From Malus domestica (Eukaryota; Streptophyta; Magnoliopsida; Rosales; Rosaceae): a DNA stretch of 64,000 bases. Where the stretch lies: contig NC_091670.1 of the NCBI RefSeq assembly GCF_042453785.1, forward strand, positions 34,173,501 through 34,237,500, in the 5' to 3' direction. The notes below the pieces were generated by a model. That model had not been told where the DNA came from. It saw only the letters and a program-made list of their open reading frames with translations, and made no database searches. Shown here one piece after another: positions 50,628 to 61,300 of this stretch (positions are counted from its first letter, which is position 1; every line of letters starts with the position of its first letter). A program made the translations under genes and the position numbers.

Positions 50628-51302
50628 ATGTCTGGCCCATCCGACCGTCGTTTTGACTTGAACTTTGGTGAAGAGGCAGCCATGCCTTCTCAAGACAACA
50701 TATGGCGCCCATCCTTCTTATCCCCTACTGGTCATCTTACCGTTGGGGACTCTATGATGAAGAATGATATGACCGATGCGGTGGTGGCCAAAAACCTTCT
50801 CACTCCCAAAGATAACAGACTACTTTCCAAACAGTCTGATGAGTTGGCTGTTAAGGATTCTCTGGCTCTCAGTGTTCAGTGTGTAGGTTCTGTGTCTAAT
50901 ATGGCCCAACGCCTATTTACTCGAACCTGCCAAGTTGAATCATTGGCGGCTGAAGTGATAAGTCTCAAACATGAGATCAGAGGGCTCAAGCATGAGAATA
51001 AACAGTTGCACAGGCTCGCACATGACTATGTTACAAACATGAAGAGGAAGCTCGACCAGCTTTAGGAATCTGATGGTCAGATTTTACTTGATCATCAGAG
51101 GTTTGTGGGTTTGTTCCAAAGGCATTTATTGCTTTCGTCTTCTGGGGCTGTACCGCATAATAAAGCTCCAAATGATCAACCTTCGGTGCCTCCTCATTCT
51201 GGGGTTCTGTCTAGTACTGAGGCTCCGAATAATCACCCTCTAGTGCCTCCTCTTTCTGGGGCTCTGCCGATTGCCGAGACATCTTCTGAGCAACCTTTGT
51301 GA
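50628..51302 (+). pseudogene. Antisense additional ORF of the retrotransposon (one internal stop)
   Basis: An open frame opposite to gag starts MSGPSDRRFDLNFGEEAAMPS, runs to a TAG at 51063-51065 and continues in the same frame to 51302 (about 224 codons in all). The first part ends in a probable coiled coil (heptad-like VESLAAEVISLKHEIRGLKH..NKQL..DY). The second part is a Pro/Ser-rich region with three repeats of a unit like VPPxSGxLxxxEAPN. I recall similar proteins annotated widely in apple-type genomes, always in repeats. Antisense ORFs are known from some Ty3/gypsy lineages (for example Grande and other Tat elements). The function is unknown. Confidence 0.65.
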
Positions 51303-51309
51303 AGACTCC

Positions 51310-51880
51310 CTCTTGTTTGTTTATTTTGATTCATGTATATGTACATATTTTGTAACTTATCGGAGATATTAATAAACAAGCTTTGCTTCATTTCAACGTA
51401 TTGTGTTAAATACACCAATGTCTTCTTCACTAAGTTCTTTGATTTTTTTCTTTTGTTGAAGCTTGTATGTTGAAGCTTTGTGAGTGAAGCATGTAGGTTG
51501 AGGTAGTGCTCCCTTAATTTTCCGAGTGAGGAAAACTTCTCGTTTGGAGACTTGAAAATCCAAGTCACTGAGTGGTCGTGAGACTTCCGAGTATCAAGGT
51601 GCAGTAACATATGGTAGGAGTCCCCCAAGTCTCCGGTCGAGGGAGTTGACAAATGAGGCATTTCCTTTCTAAGTGGTAGCCCAAAACTCCTTCTTCATAT
51701 ACATTTGTTATGAAAGTTGTTAGGCCCAAAGAAGAGGAGGCCTAGGCAAATTTTATTTTTTTTTATTTTTTTTTCGAATTTTCAAATTTTTAAATTTTCG
51801 AATTTCTAAAATATATATATATATATATTAAAGCTTTGTAGGTGAAGCTTTGGTGTTGAAGCTTTGTTGGGTTCCATGAA
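51310..51880. other. Element interior between antisense ORF and palindromic array
   Basis: It contains a second copy of the phrase that follows the left LTR (gtgctcccttaattttccgagtgagg..cttgaaaatccaagtcactgag), so parts of the interior were duplicated. An AT-rich tract at 51750-51830 includes an (AT)n run. No coding sequence was seen. Confidence 0.5.
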
Positions 51881-51889
51881 TTGATTTTG

Positions 51890-52860
51890 CTTCACACTAT
51901 CTTGATCAAGATAGTGGGAAGCTTTTGTAGGTGAAGTTTTTGTGGGTAAAACTTTTGTGGTGGGTGAAACTTTTGTGGGTGAAGCTTTTGTAGGTGAAGC
52001 TTTGGAGTTGAAGCTTTTGTTGGGTACCATGAATTGATTTTGCTTCACACTATCTTAATCAAGATAGTGTGAAGCTTTTGAGAATTTGTAGTTGTCCTCA
52101 ATTGATGAAGCTTTTGTTGGTAAAGCTTTGGAGTTGAAGTTTTTGTTGGGTACCATGAATTGATTTTGCTTCACACTACCTTAAACAAGATAGTGTGAAG
52201 CTTTTGAGAATTTGTAGTTGTCCTCCATTGATGAAGCTTTTGTTGGTGAAGCTTTTATGGTGAAACTTTGTTGGGTACCACGAATTGATTTTGCTTCACC
52301 TATCTTGATCAAGATAGTGTGAAGCTTTTGAGAATTAGTGGTTGTCCTCCATTGATGAAGCTTTGTTGAATTTCCTTTTTTTTTTTTTTTTTTTTTTGAG
52401 AAACTAGAAATTTGAAAATGTGGGAGAGACAACATATACAAATTTTGCTTCCATACTGTTGAGCAAGAGATTGTGATGCAAGCCACACCTTGTAGTAGTC
52501 GAAGGTTTGGATGAACCATATAAATTGAATTTGCTTCGAACAGTCTTGAATTTGCTTCAAATGTTTGAGAATTGTAGTTGCCCTCTATTAATGAAGCTTT
52601 TGTTGGCACCATAAATTGGTTTTACTTCACACTGTCTTGATCAAGAGTGTGTGAAGCTTTTGAGAATTGTTGTTGAACTCCTTTGATGAAGCTTTTGTAT
52701 GCACCATAAATTGGTTTTGCTTCACACTGTCTTGATCCAGAGTGTGTGAAGCTTTTGAGAATTATGGTTGCCCTCCATTGATGAAACTCTTATTGGCACC
52801 ATAAATTGGTTTTGCTTCACACTGTCTTGATTAAGAGTGTGTGAAGCTTTTGACGAGTTG
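51890..52860. repeat. Array of about seven palindromic (hairpin) repeats
   Basis: Each unit contains cttcacactatcttg followed by its reverse complement (around 51890, 52043, 52169, 52294, 52626, 52720 and 52813), embedded in ccatgaattgattttg and gaagcttttgagaatt(t)gtagttg. The half-palindromes are about 15 bp, and the best copies are nearly perfect. Spacing is about 95-155 bp, with one larger gap around a T run near 52378-52397. Confidence 0.85.
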
Positions 52861-53189
52861 TAATGTTTGCATTGTTACAGAGGGGAAATGTTTAAAGCAG
52901 ATGCAAGAGGGCTGAATAACTTGATCTTTGTATGCCATGCACTGAAGTTGTTGTGGGCTTGCAATAAGACTTTGTTGGTGACTATAACTCTTGTTGGGCA
53001 TAAGTGCTCCCCTAGTTGAGTTGTCAAGCTTGAGGGTTTTTTATTATTTGTGAATGCTAGGAGTTCACATGTACAAGTTGTACCACTCGTCTTCTGGTAG
53101 GTGGAATGAATGGTGAGTTGCTTTCATCACTTGGTTGGTGATACGAAGGTGAGTTCCTTCATCACCTTTCATCACATTTCATCACCTAG

Positions 53190-53780
53190 TTGGTGGCATG
53201 AATGGCAAGTTGCCAAATGATACTAGAGTACGGGTTGTACATTTCATCACCTGGTTGGTGGCATGAAGAAGAGTACAGGTTGTACATTTCATCACCTGGT
53301 TGGTGGCATAAAGATGAGTTTCTTCTTCACCTAGTTGGTGGCATGAGTGGCAAGTTGCCAAATGATATTAGAGTACGGGTTGTACATTTCATCACCTGGT
53401 TGGTGGCATGAAAGAGAGTACAGGTTGTACATTTCATCACCTGGTTGGTGGCATAAAGATGAGTTCATTCTTCACCTGGTTGGTGGCATGAGTGGCAAGT
53501 TGCCAAATGATATTAGAGTACGTGTTGTACATTTCATCACCTGGTTGGTGGCATGAAGGAGAGTATGGGTTGTACATTTCATCACCTGGTTTATAGCATG
53601 AAGATGAGTTCCTTCTTCACCTGGTTGGTAGCATGAGTGGCAAGTTGCCAAATGATATTAGAGTACAGGTTGTACATTTCATCACCTGGTTGGTGGCATA
53701 AAGGAAAGTACGGCTTGTACATTTCATCACCTGGTTGGTGGCATGAAGATGAGTTCTTTCTTCACATTTCATCGCCTGGT
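53190..53780 (+). repeat. 145-bp minisatellite, four units, inside the retrotransposon
   Basis: Units start at about 53196, 53341, 53486 and 53631 with ggcaagttgccaaatgatat and contain two or three copies of gtacatttcatcacctggtt plus ggtggcat. Because the period is not a multiple of three, the short open frames seen here restart by chance. Confidence 0.85.
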
Positions 53781-54240
53781 TGGTGAGAATAAGGGCAAGG
53801 TGTCGAGGCACATTGTAGCAAGTGTCAAAGACACAAAGTATGTTGAACCCTTTCGAAGCACAGTTGGCTTATGTATGGATGTGTTGGAATGTATGATGTT
53901 TAAGTATGAATGTGTTAGAATGTATGATGTTTATGTATGAATGTGTTGGAATGTATAATGTTTATATTGATTGATATGAGTGATGCTTATGAATGTTTTG
54001 CTATGCATGAAGGGATCCATGCTTTTGATATGTGAACCATGTTGGTTGTAACACTTAGTATCACATACTTTGTGTCAAAGTACGTATGTTGAAGCTCTGA
54101 GTTGGAGTATAAGGGTAGGTCAGCATAGACTAAGTGTTCCAGTGCTAGGAACACAAAAGACTCAGAATAAGTTGTCTGAATTCCCTCTTCTTTAAATATT
54201 TACCGAATGGCTTGTGTGACAAAAGATCTCAAGCGGTTGA
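53781..54240. other. Element interior, simple repeats
   Basis: It includes a short tgtatgaatgtgttggaatg repeat (three copies near 53870-53965). No coding sequence was supported on either strand. Confidence 0.5.
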
Positions 54241-55968
54241 GAGTCAAAACATTTGTAATGTGTATGCCTTCTTATAATAGCATTTCCTTCAGTACCTAGT
54301 CCTCCACTTTGAAAGAGTGAGGCTTGGCCCCATAGTCATAATAGTCGACGGTACGTTCACCCTTGGTTGTCTTCATACAAACTTTTATACCTCTTGTTGT
54401 AATGGGCTTGCTGAGAGTAAAAATCCTTCCTCTTACCAAGAGACGAATACGTTTGGTGACTTAGTGAGTAGTTAAATGAGGTATGAGATGATGCAATGGG
54501 TGTCTGAATGGCCAATAACACCTCACTTGGTAGAATTTGACTTCCAATTCCCATTTGTTGATAGGGGTTAACCATATGGGGGTTCCCTTGGTATGTCCTT
54601 GCTTCGGCGGAGGCGTGGTTGTAAGCATGTACCATTACCTCAGAGTAAGTCTTCCAAGTGTTGGCATTGATCATGTACTTGAAGAAACAATCACGTAGGC
54701 CTGCTGTGAAGGCCTTGAGGGCGGTCTTGTCATCTACCTCAGCGCAGCGAGAATACTCATGGCTGAATCGACCGGCATACTCTCGTAGTGACTCGTCCAA
54801 CTTCTGGCGAATAATGTACAAGTCATCTGCAGAATGCAAGTGATCGGTCTGGAAGATGTGTTGAGAGATAAACAGTTTCCTCAAATAAGTCTACTGTCTC
54901 AGGTAGAAGACGGCAATACCAGTTTAGAGCTTCGCCAGAGAGGGTGGAAGGGAAGAGAAGACATCGCTCTTCGTCGATGTGCATCCGATATGCCATGGTG
55001 GACTCAAAGAGGTTAAGGTGTTCAATTGGGTCCTCCCTTCAGGTATAGAGTTGTAAACCAAGCTTTTGTTTTGTCTTCGCTTGAAAGGGGTGTCGATGAT
55101 CCTTCTTGTGAGAGGGCCAGGCTTGGGTTGGTTCCAGTTAAGTATCTCGGCCTGACGTTCGACCTTCAACTTGTTTACTTCCTCAATGAGTTGTAGGACA
55201 ATGGGGTACTGAGTGGAGTCATGTACCATTGGAATTTTCTTTCATAAGTCTCCATCGCCTCTTGGAAGTAGAAAAGTTGGAGTAATGGTGTGTGGTTTTT
55301 TCTTAGACTTGCCGTACTGACTTCTAGGGCGAGTCTGTCGGAATACTTCAGAGTCCCCCATACCTTCATGTTCCTCTGGGACCTGTCGTTTCTTCCCTAG
55401 ATTGGCAGCTGGCCTGGGTCATAGGAGGGGACCGAGTCTTTCAGAAACCTTTGGGGTCATTGATCTTCGAGCATATGTGGAGGGGATTCTCTCAACGTTG
55501 CTTTAGGAAGTCTCGGCAGTCACGATAGACGGCTTTCGATCCTTCCAACCCTTCTGCAATGAGGTGTCTTCCTCCACTTCTTCTACTACAGGTCGAAGCA
55601 TCTGGGTTGAGATAAGTCTCATGTTGATCAATGTTTTGATGATTAGCTCGCTTCTCATCAGGGATACCCATGTCGAAGGGAGATGACCCTTCGTGTTGGG
55701 GGCACCCAGATGATGGTTGATGTCCACATGGCCAACGAGCTCGCGTGTTTGAGTACGCCTAGTTTCGTGGAACGTTTCAAAGAGCTTCTCATACTGCTCC
55801 TGGAAGACCTCATTCTTCATTGTCATCTTGTTGTTTTGAGCTTCTAGCTCATCGACTTTAGCTTGAAGAGCAACCTTTTTTCCTTCATTCTTTCGTTGCT
55901 TCACACTAGGTGCAAGAGGGGTGTCATTCTATATGTTATGACTTCCTTCGCTCCCCATGTTGGAGAGG
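54240..55968 (-). pseudogene. Retrotransposon gag (Ty3/gypsy type), decayed
   Basis: The minus-strand coding trace starts at MGSEGSHN (55968) just inside the primer-binding side and meets an early in-frame stop. It continues as a coiled-coil stretch (VALQAKVDELEAQNNKMTMK, 55904-55503), a middle part (55229-54924) and the recognisable gag domain (54884-54357; QKLDESLREYAGRFSHEYSR, ALKAFTAGLRDCFFKYMI). Frame breaks separate these parts. A piece with YYDYGAKPHSFKVED then a stop, at ~54240-54350, resembles the far C-terminal end of a gypsy polyprotein and would mean that everything between was deleted. Not functional in this copy. Confidence 0.8.
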
Positions 55969-56044
55969 GATGCCTGGTCAAAAGAGACTGTACGAATGGT
56001 GGAAACCAGCTTGACAAAGCTGAAAAGAGTGGGAATAAATGTCG

Positions 56045-56064
56045 TTCCCACAGACGGCGCCAAA
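56045..56064 (-). other. Primer-binding site region
   Basis: Directly inside the right LTR the minus strand reads TTTGGCGCCGTCTGTGGG, the common plant TGGCGCC-type primer-binding motif. It fixes the element's orientation. The opposite side next to the left LTR has a purine-rich TTAGGGGAGCAC on the minus strand. Confidence 0.7.
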
Positions 56065-56579
56065 TGTTGATGCACAAAATCAGCGAGGACTTTGGTACAA
56101 CAGAAAGTGTTAAGTTTGTGACCTTCGCTAGATTGCTCCAATCACTAGTGTGGATAAGTAAGTAAATGGATAGGGACAGGGAAGCAAACACAAGATGTAC
56201 GTAGTTCACCTAGATTGGCTACGTCCACGGAGTAGATGAGTTCTCATTAATTGTGAAGGCTTTACACAAGTACATAGGTTCAAGCTCTCATTTAGTGAGT
56301 ACTAGTGAATGATTTAGTACAAATGACATTAGGAAATATTGTGAGAGAATGATCTCTATTTATAAAAGAGAGTTTATAGTTTCATTCTGACATTGACACG
56401 TGTCGTGTTGTGATTGGCTTCTGATGTTCACACGTGTCACGCTATGATTGACTTTTGATGTCGACATATGTCGCGCTGTGATTGGCCTCCTGGTTAGAGG
56501 GAAACTCTTCTGGGTCCTTGACGGTATAATATTGACCGGTGCTCAGTAGTTTCGGGATTAGTCAAGTATGGTACAAACA
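56065..56579 (-). repeat. LTR (5' LTR in element orientation)
   Basis: 515 bp, starting tgttgatgcacaaaatcagc and ending ..ggtacaaaca, followed by the AAGTG target duplication. A TATA-like tatttataaa (reads the same way on either strand in part) lies near 56357. Confidence 0.92.
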
Positions 56580-57060
56580 AAGTGCATTATGAGAGTAACC
56601 AATCATAAAACATTTCACTTCGTTGGGAAGCTAATGAAGTGACCTCTTTCGGCAAAGAAATTCAACATTCTCCGCCGGCTGAGACTTTGATAGATAATCG
56701 ACTGAACTAGTCGTAGTGATGTTCCACCGAATTGAAGGTACTTCCAGAGCAATTAGTTCTATGGTACTAGTGATGGTCCAACGAATTGAATATGTTGCCG
56801 GTTACTAACCCAGTGATGTTCCAACGAACTGAATAGTGTTGATGGAAGAGTTATGATAATTAGTTTTTCTCAAGGTTGAGGGAAGGTTTCATGTAAAGTG
56901 AGGATTTTCGCATAAACCGTTTGAGTTGTTTGTTGTTCAGAGCTTTGCATTTATAGGATTAAATCCCCAAAGTGCTTTGTCTGTATCAACTGACGCACAC
57001 GCGTGTCCATCACCTTGACATACCATGCTTCTTTCAAATACCATTTTGCTTTTTAAATAC

Positions 57061-57282
57061 GAGAGAGAATTCTCGCCGGATCCTCTTTGTGAGGATCTCG
57101 GGGATCCTTCAATCACATCCGTTCATATTACATCATGCGATCAGTTTTCGTCAGGTACTGTTTATATTTAATTTTAAATAAAAAAATTTACAATAATTTC
57201 TAACCGCACAAAATAAATAAACGAATATGATTTGAGAATCTCCAAAATCCTCACAAAGAGGATCAGCCGAGGATCCTCACTA
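57061..57282. mobile_element. MITE, duplication copy 2
   Basis: Counterpart of 44848-45071, 222 bp, with the same TTTAAATAC target duplications and TIRs. Confidence 0.8.
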
Positions 57283-58101
57283 TTTAAATACCACCTGTGA
57301 GGCTTGCTTTTCCCCACATAAAATTCCATAGGCTAAGGCCTACCTTCAGATTCTTCACCACCATCCTAACCAGACCACGTGCTAAAGACTCCCAATCCAA
57401 CTATATCATAATCTCATGTTGCTCCAATCCACACGTCCACATGGAAAAAATCTCGAGTTACTTTGGAATGTATTGTTTGCTCCCATATTATATACCTTGC
57501 ATCCCATTTATATTGTTGAAAATGTCAAAGTAATTCCGATACTCTTAATAGATAATTATTATGATTAAAAATTCACAATATTATCTACTAACAATAACCG
57601 AACATTAACTTAATAGGTTCTTTCATTCATCGACATAGAATTCTGCTCATTCAACAACATCGATTACACGGGGCCAATGGTGTAATATTAGCTCCACGCA
57701 CCTACAACTCCTGGACTCTGGTAATTTTCATGGTCACATATCAATGCTGCATGCTTCTGAAAAAACATTGGCTTGGTAAAGTAATAGTCCGTGTTCAATG
57801 CGTGCTACGTAATTTTTTTCTCAGTTAGCGTAGCTGCATGGATTTAATTGCAGCTCAGGCCTAACAGTTCAACAGAAATGGAAAACTAGATATGGGTTTG
57901 CTACGTGCACCATCTCCATTCCACCATGTGTTCATCTCATGTATGACCCCCAGCTCTTTTTTACCATTTATAATGTATAAGGTAGGTAAAGTCTTAAGCT
58001 GGACCAGGAATTCGTTATATCTTCCCATATACAGAAAACGTAGTTGCAATTCATGATATTGCTCAGAATATTTTCACTACAAAAATAATGGGTATTAGGG
58101 A

Positions 58102-58440
58102 TAGCCGTTTTTCTGGCTCTCTCTCGATAATCAAACCCTAATCATTCGTCTCCTATCACCATCAAGGTAGGAAACTATCTTATCATCAAAAGTTGACCGG
58201 AAAGATATTTGAATGATGCATCACCAGCACGAAGGCTGTGAGATCAGTCGAGTTATCGTGAATCATCAGAGCAATGGACAGAGCCCACACCTTTAATCTA
58301 ATAAATGCAACCCTTCCAAATGTTGGGGTTTGTTGCACGTATTAACTTTAGAATTGCTACGGTTATCCGAGTAGCAAATACCATCAAACAAACTATAACT
58401 GATTGGACCAGTCATTTGCAGTTTCATACTTTGAATAGGT
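58102..58440 (-). pseudogene. 18S rRNA 5'-region fragment, decayed (copy 2)
   Basis: Counterpart of the fragment in copy 1, with additional independent changes (for example CGATAACTCGACTGAT). It retains GCTACTCGGATAACCGTAG and AATACGTGCAACAAACCCCAAC on the minus strand. It is limited to the same part of the rRNA, so the fragment was present before the duplication. Confidence 0.85.
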
Positions 58441-59066
58441 TAGGGATGGAAATATAGATTCAAAACCGTGTAGTGGCATCATCTGGTCAACAAAAAAACC
58501 TTGGTGATTATTTTTGGTATTAATTAACGTTACAAGATATTATGATTACGTAACTCACAAGTCACAACATCTAATTGTTGTTGTTGTTTCTTGTTTAAGA
58601 ATCCGTGATTAATAAATATATTAACGGTGGTTAATACATCACGAAAGTTGAAAGCGAAGCCGCCAGAGCCAGCTGCTCTACAATACAAAGAAACATCCAC
58701 CGTTGCTTCCTCATGGGCCTCATATTTGCAAATTGCACGGGGAGAGACCGAAACAGTCTCAAATAATTCAAATACTTCTACAATCTACACAACAAAAATT
58801 GTCAATAAAATACTCATACGTTCTTATATACAACAACACAATTAGCAGGAATTATCAGTTTTTCACATTGGTTGCAAAATTGATCAGTTTTTAGTAACGA
58901 CGATATACTTATTAGTTATTATATATTGATGACTCAACGATGACTTAACAATTACTCAACAATAATATTATAATCATAATAAATATTGATCATTTCTACA
59001 ACCAAATATCAAAAACTGATTATTTTTACTAATTGCCCAAAAATAATAAGAACAAAAAATTAATAT

Positions 59067-61080
59067 ATATTCAACCCAAAAGTACATATGCAATCACCCC
59101 AAAAACTGGTTATTGAAGTCCGTAGTTCATAGAAAAATTGTGTTAGAACATCCACCGCTAGTTTCTTGTTCCAATATGTATATAACAAGATTGTTGTCCC
59201 AGTCATGATTCACTTATCTTATGATTTATTTTAGTAATTTTTTTTTTCTTGACAAAGCAATCACAGCCAAAGCTTTTGCCATGTGACATGACTAAACATA
59301 TCTATTCTACTCTTGTATCCCATGTTGACATTGAGGCTTAGAGCAAGTCCAGCGGAAGCTTTGGCCAGGTGGACAGGGGACCTTTTCAATCCAATCCCCT
59401 CCCTTGTTTGCTCCAGCTCATGTGGGCGATTGGGTTAAGGGGGGCCTGTGGGAGAGGAGAGACAGGAATTCACGGGCCAAGCGCCTGAGGCACGATGATG
59501 CAAGGTTGACGTCATGATGACGTTAGCTGTGTTGAAAAATTAATAAAAAATGTAAAAATTAATAAAAATGTAAAAAATTAATTAAAAATCCAAAAAAATT
59601 ATTTTAGTTTAAATATAAGGGCAAATATTTATTGTTTAAAGCTGTTTATTTAAATGTTACATGCTTAAAGTATAAGTAAAAGGAATATGTAATGAAGAGA
59701 ATGTAATCAAAAGAAGTTAAGAGTCATGAGACCTTTCTCTTTCATACGCATATCCTAAACGTTTTTTATATAGAATTGTCAACTAGGCATTGATAGATCA
59801 GTACATCCTATGTTTTTTCTCTACATAGTGGCTGGTCTCGAGTCTTTGGTGTAAGAAACACCAAGGCTTTCTCTGGGACCCTTTGTTTTTTTTTTACATG
59901 CCCACTTTGTTTGATTATTTAATAAAATCTCGTTTATTCTAAAGAAAAAAAACACACACACACACACAACATAAGAGGAGGAGAGCAACTTACATGAAAC
60001 TAGTTTACCTTCATGTGATGTCCCGATCTAATAACACAAAATCACATGTTGAAAAACTTTCATATTTCATTGTTTTATTAAAAACAAAAGGTCACGGTTT
60101 GTTTCATATAACTCATTCTGCATGAAAAGCAGATTGAGCATTTCGCGGTGGAAACAAAGCATGATTATAAAACTGCATCATAGTATAATGTACAAACGTT
60201 AAGAACGCCAGAGAATCTGCAAAAAAATTACGTGGCATGGTTGTCCTTTGGAAAAAGGCGTTGAGTTTTCAATTTCATAGGCGTAACTCTTGGAGCTGCT
60301 GAATTTAGTGAGGCAGAAGCAGCAGTCCCATGAGATATAAATATCTATATAAAATACCAGTAACGAATTCATTCGTCTCATAAAGGACATTATTCCCCCA
60401 CCACATATATAGACAAGACAGACTATATGGTATAAAGTATATGTTAAATACTACGCTACTTACCGCATTTAAATAAAAATCCTCAAAGGCATGCAAAGCA
60501 TTTGGGCCATTGGAACTAAGTCAAACAATTCCTTACATGATATGTTAATTTAGCACGAAACGATATGAAAATTACATGTTTTGGGTCAACTATTAAGAAC
60601 TCATTAAGAAGTTGGGTTGTAATCGGGGTCAACCGCTAAGACATCATTTGCTTGATCTCACGCGGTGATATTCTATCTTTCCAGGAGTACAACATGTACG
60701 TAGTCTATGTCTTCCTAGGGAGCATACTTTACAAGAGATAGACGTTAGGCATTGAAATTTCTTGCATGACATGTTAACCCAAAGCGAAACGACACGAACC
60801 GTTAATAAATTTGGCTGTTATTAAGTCACATGTTAAGAATTCATTAAGATAACGAGTTTGACACGACACAACTAGTTAAGATAATAAATTTAACATAAAT
60901 ACGATAAACACGACCCGTTTGCCAAGTCTAATTAAGAACCCAACCCAACCCCACAGTCCCTCAACCACCCTAATAATTTCTTTTAGTTGCGAATAAAACC
61001 CTTTAAATCTGGCACTTTCTCATATTGGACTCGTATGGACATCATACTCGGTTAATGTGGCATTGATTAATTAGTTTTTT
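59067..61080. other. Spacer with possible transposon pieces
   Basis: A GC-rich segment at ~59338-59530 starts gagcaagtccagcggaagc, like the ends of plant DNA transposons, and contains tgacgtcatgatgacgtta. An AC microsatellite lies near 59948-59968. A MITE-like end (cccgtttgccaagtctaatt) lies at ~60914-60934. No gene was supported. Confidence 0.4.
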
Positions 61081-61194
61081 TTGTTTAAATTACAGGGACG
61101 GACTGAGGATGAAGGGGTCTTCAAATGTTGGCTCCACGAGTATGCTTGGCTATTTTTTTGTTTATATTTTTTTCATTCCACTTGGGAGCAGCCT

Positions 61195-61300
61195 CTCCAT
61201 AAAATGGGGGTAAGGCTAGCCGATATTCACCTCTCCCAGACCCTGCGTAAAGCGGGAGCCTTGTGCACTGGGTACGACCTTTTTTATATTTTTTCAATCC
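61195..61300 (+). mobile_element. Au-like SINE 3' part
   Basis: The sequence gggtaaggctagccgatatt, ctcccagaccctgcgtaaag and cgggagccttgtgcactggg followed by tacgacctttttt matches, from memory, the conserved tail half of the plant Au SINE family (GCGGGAGC..GTGCACYGGG). The pol III promoter half is not evident. Confidence 0.55.

Larger units (their letters stand above)
48135..56579 (-). mobile_element. LTR retrotransposon, gag-only (TR-GAG-like), with antisense ORF
   Basis: An 8445-bp element between 5-bp target duplications AAGTG (48130-48134 and 56580-56584). Copy 1 of the surrounding duplication has the uninterrupted site (ataagtgcattatg). The LTRs begin TG and end CA. The primer-binding region next to the 56065-56579 LTR reads TTTGGCGCCGTCTGTGGG on the minus strand, so the element runs right to left. 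Gag remnants occupy the right end. A short polyprotein-like piece follows, but no RT, RNase H or integrase core was found. The middle and left hold a plus-strand ORF and several repeat arrays. The element cannot move by itself; a partner element would be required. Confidence 0.9.
56580..59066 (+). repeat. Segmental tandem duplication, copy 2 (right part)
   Basis: Colinear with copy 1 from 44367 onward, without the MULE-like insertion. It ends near aaaaattaatatatattcaac. Left and right junctions share short ATAT/TTAATAT microhomology. Confidence 0.9.

Noticed and set aside
52373-52400. T-run as a transcription terminator
   Set aside because: Homopolymer tracts are frequent in this AT-rich DNA, and no pol III gene was recognised upstream.
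53202-53556. Repeated short proteins with YISSPGWWH
   Set aside because: They arise from a 145-bp noncoding minisatellite; the frame is interrupted each period and no homologue is known to me.
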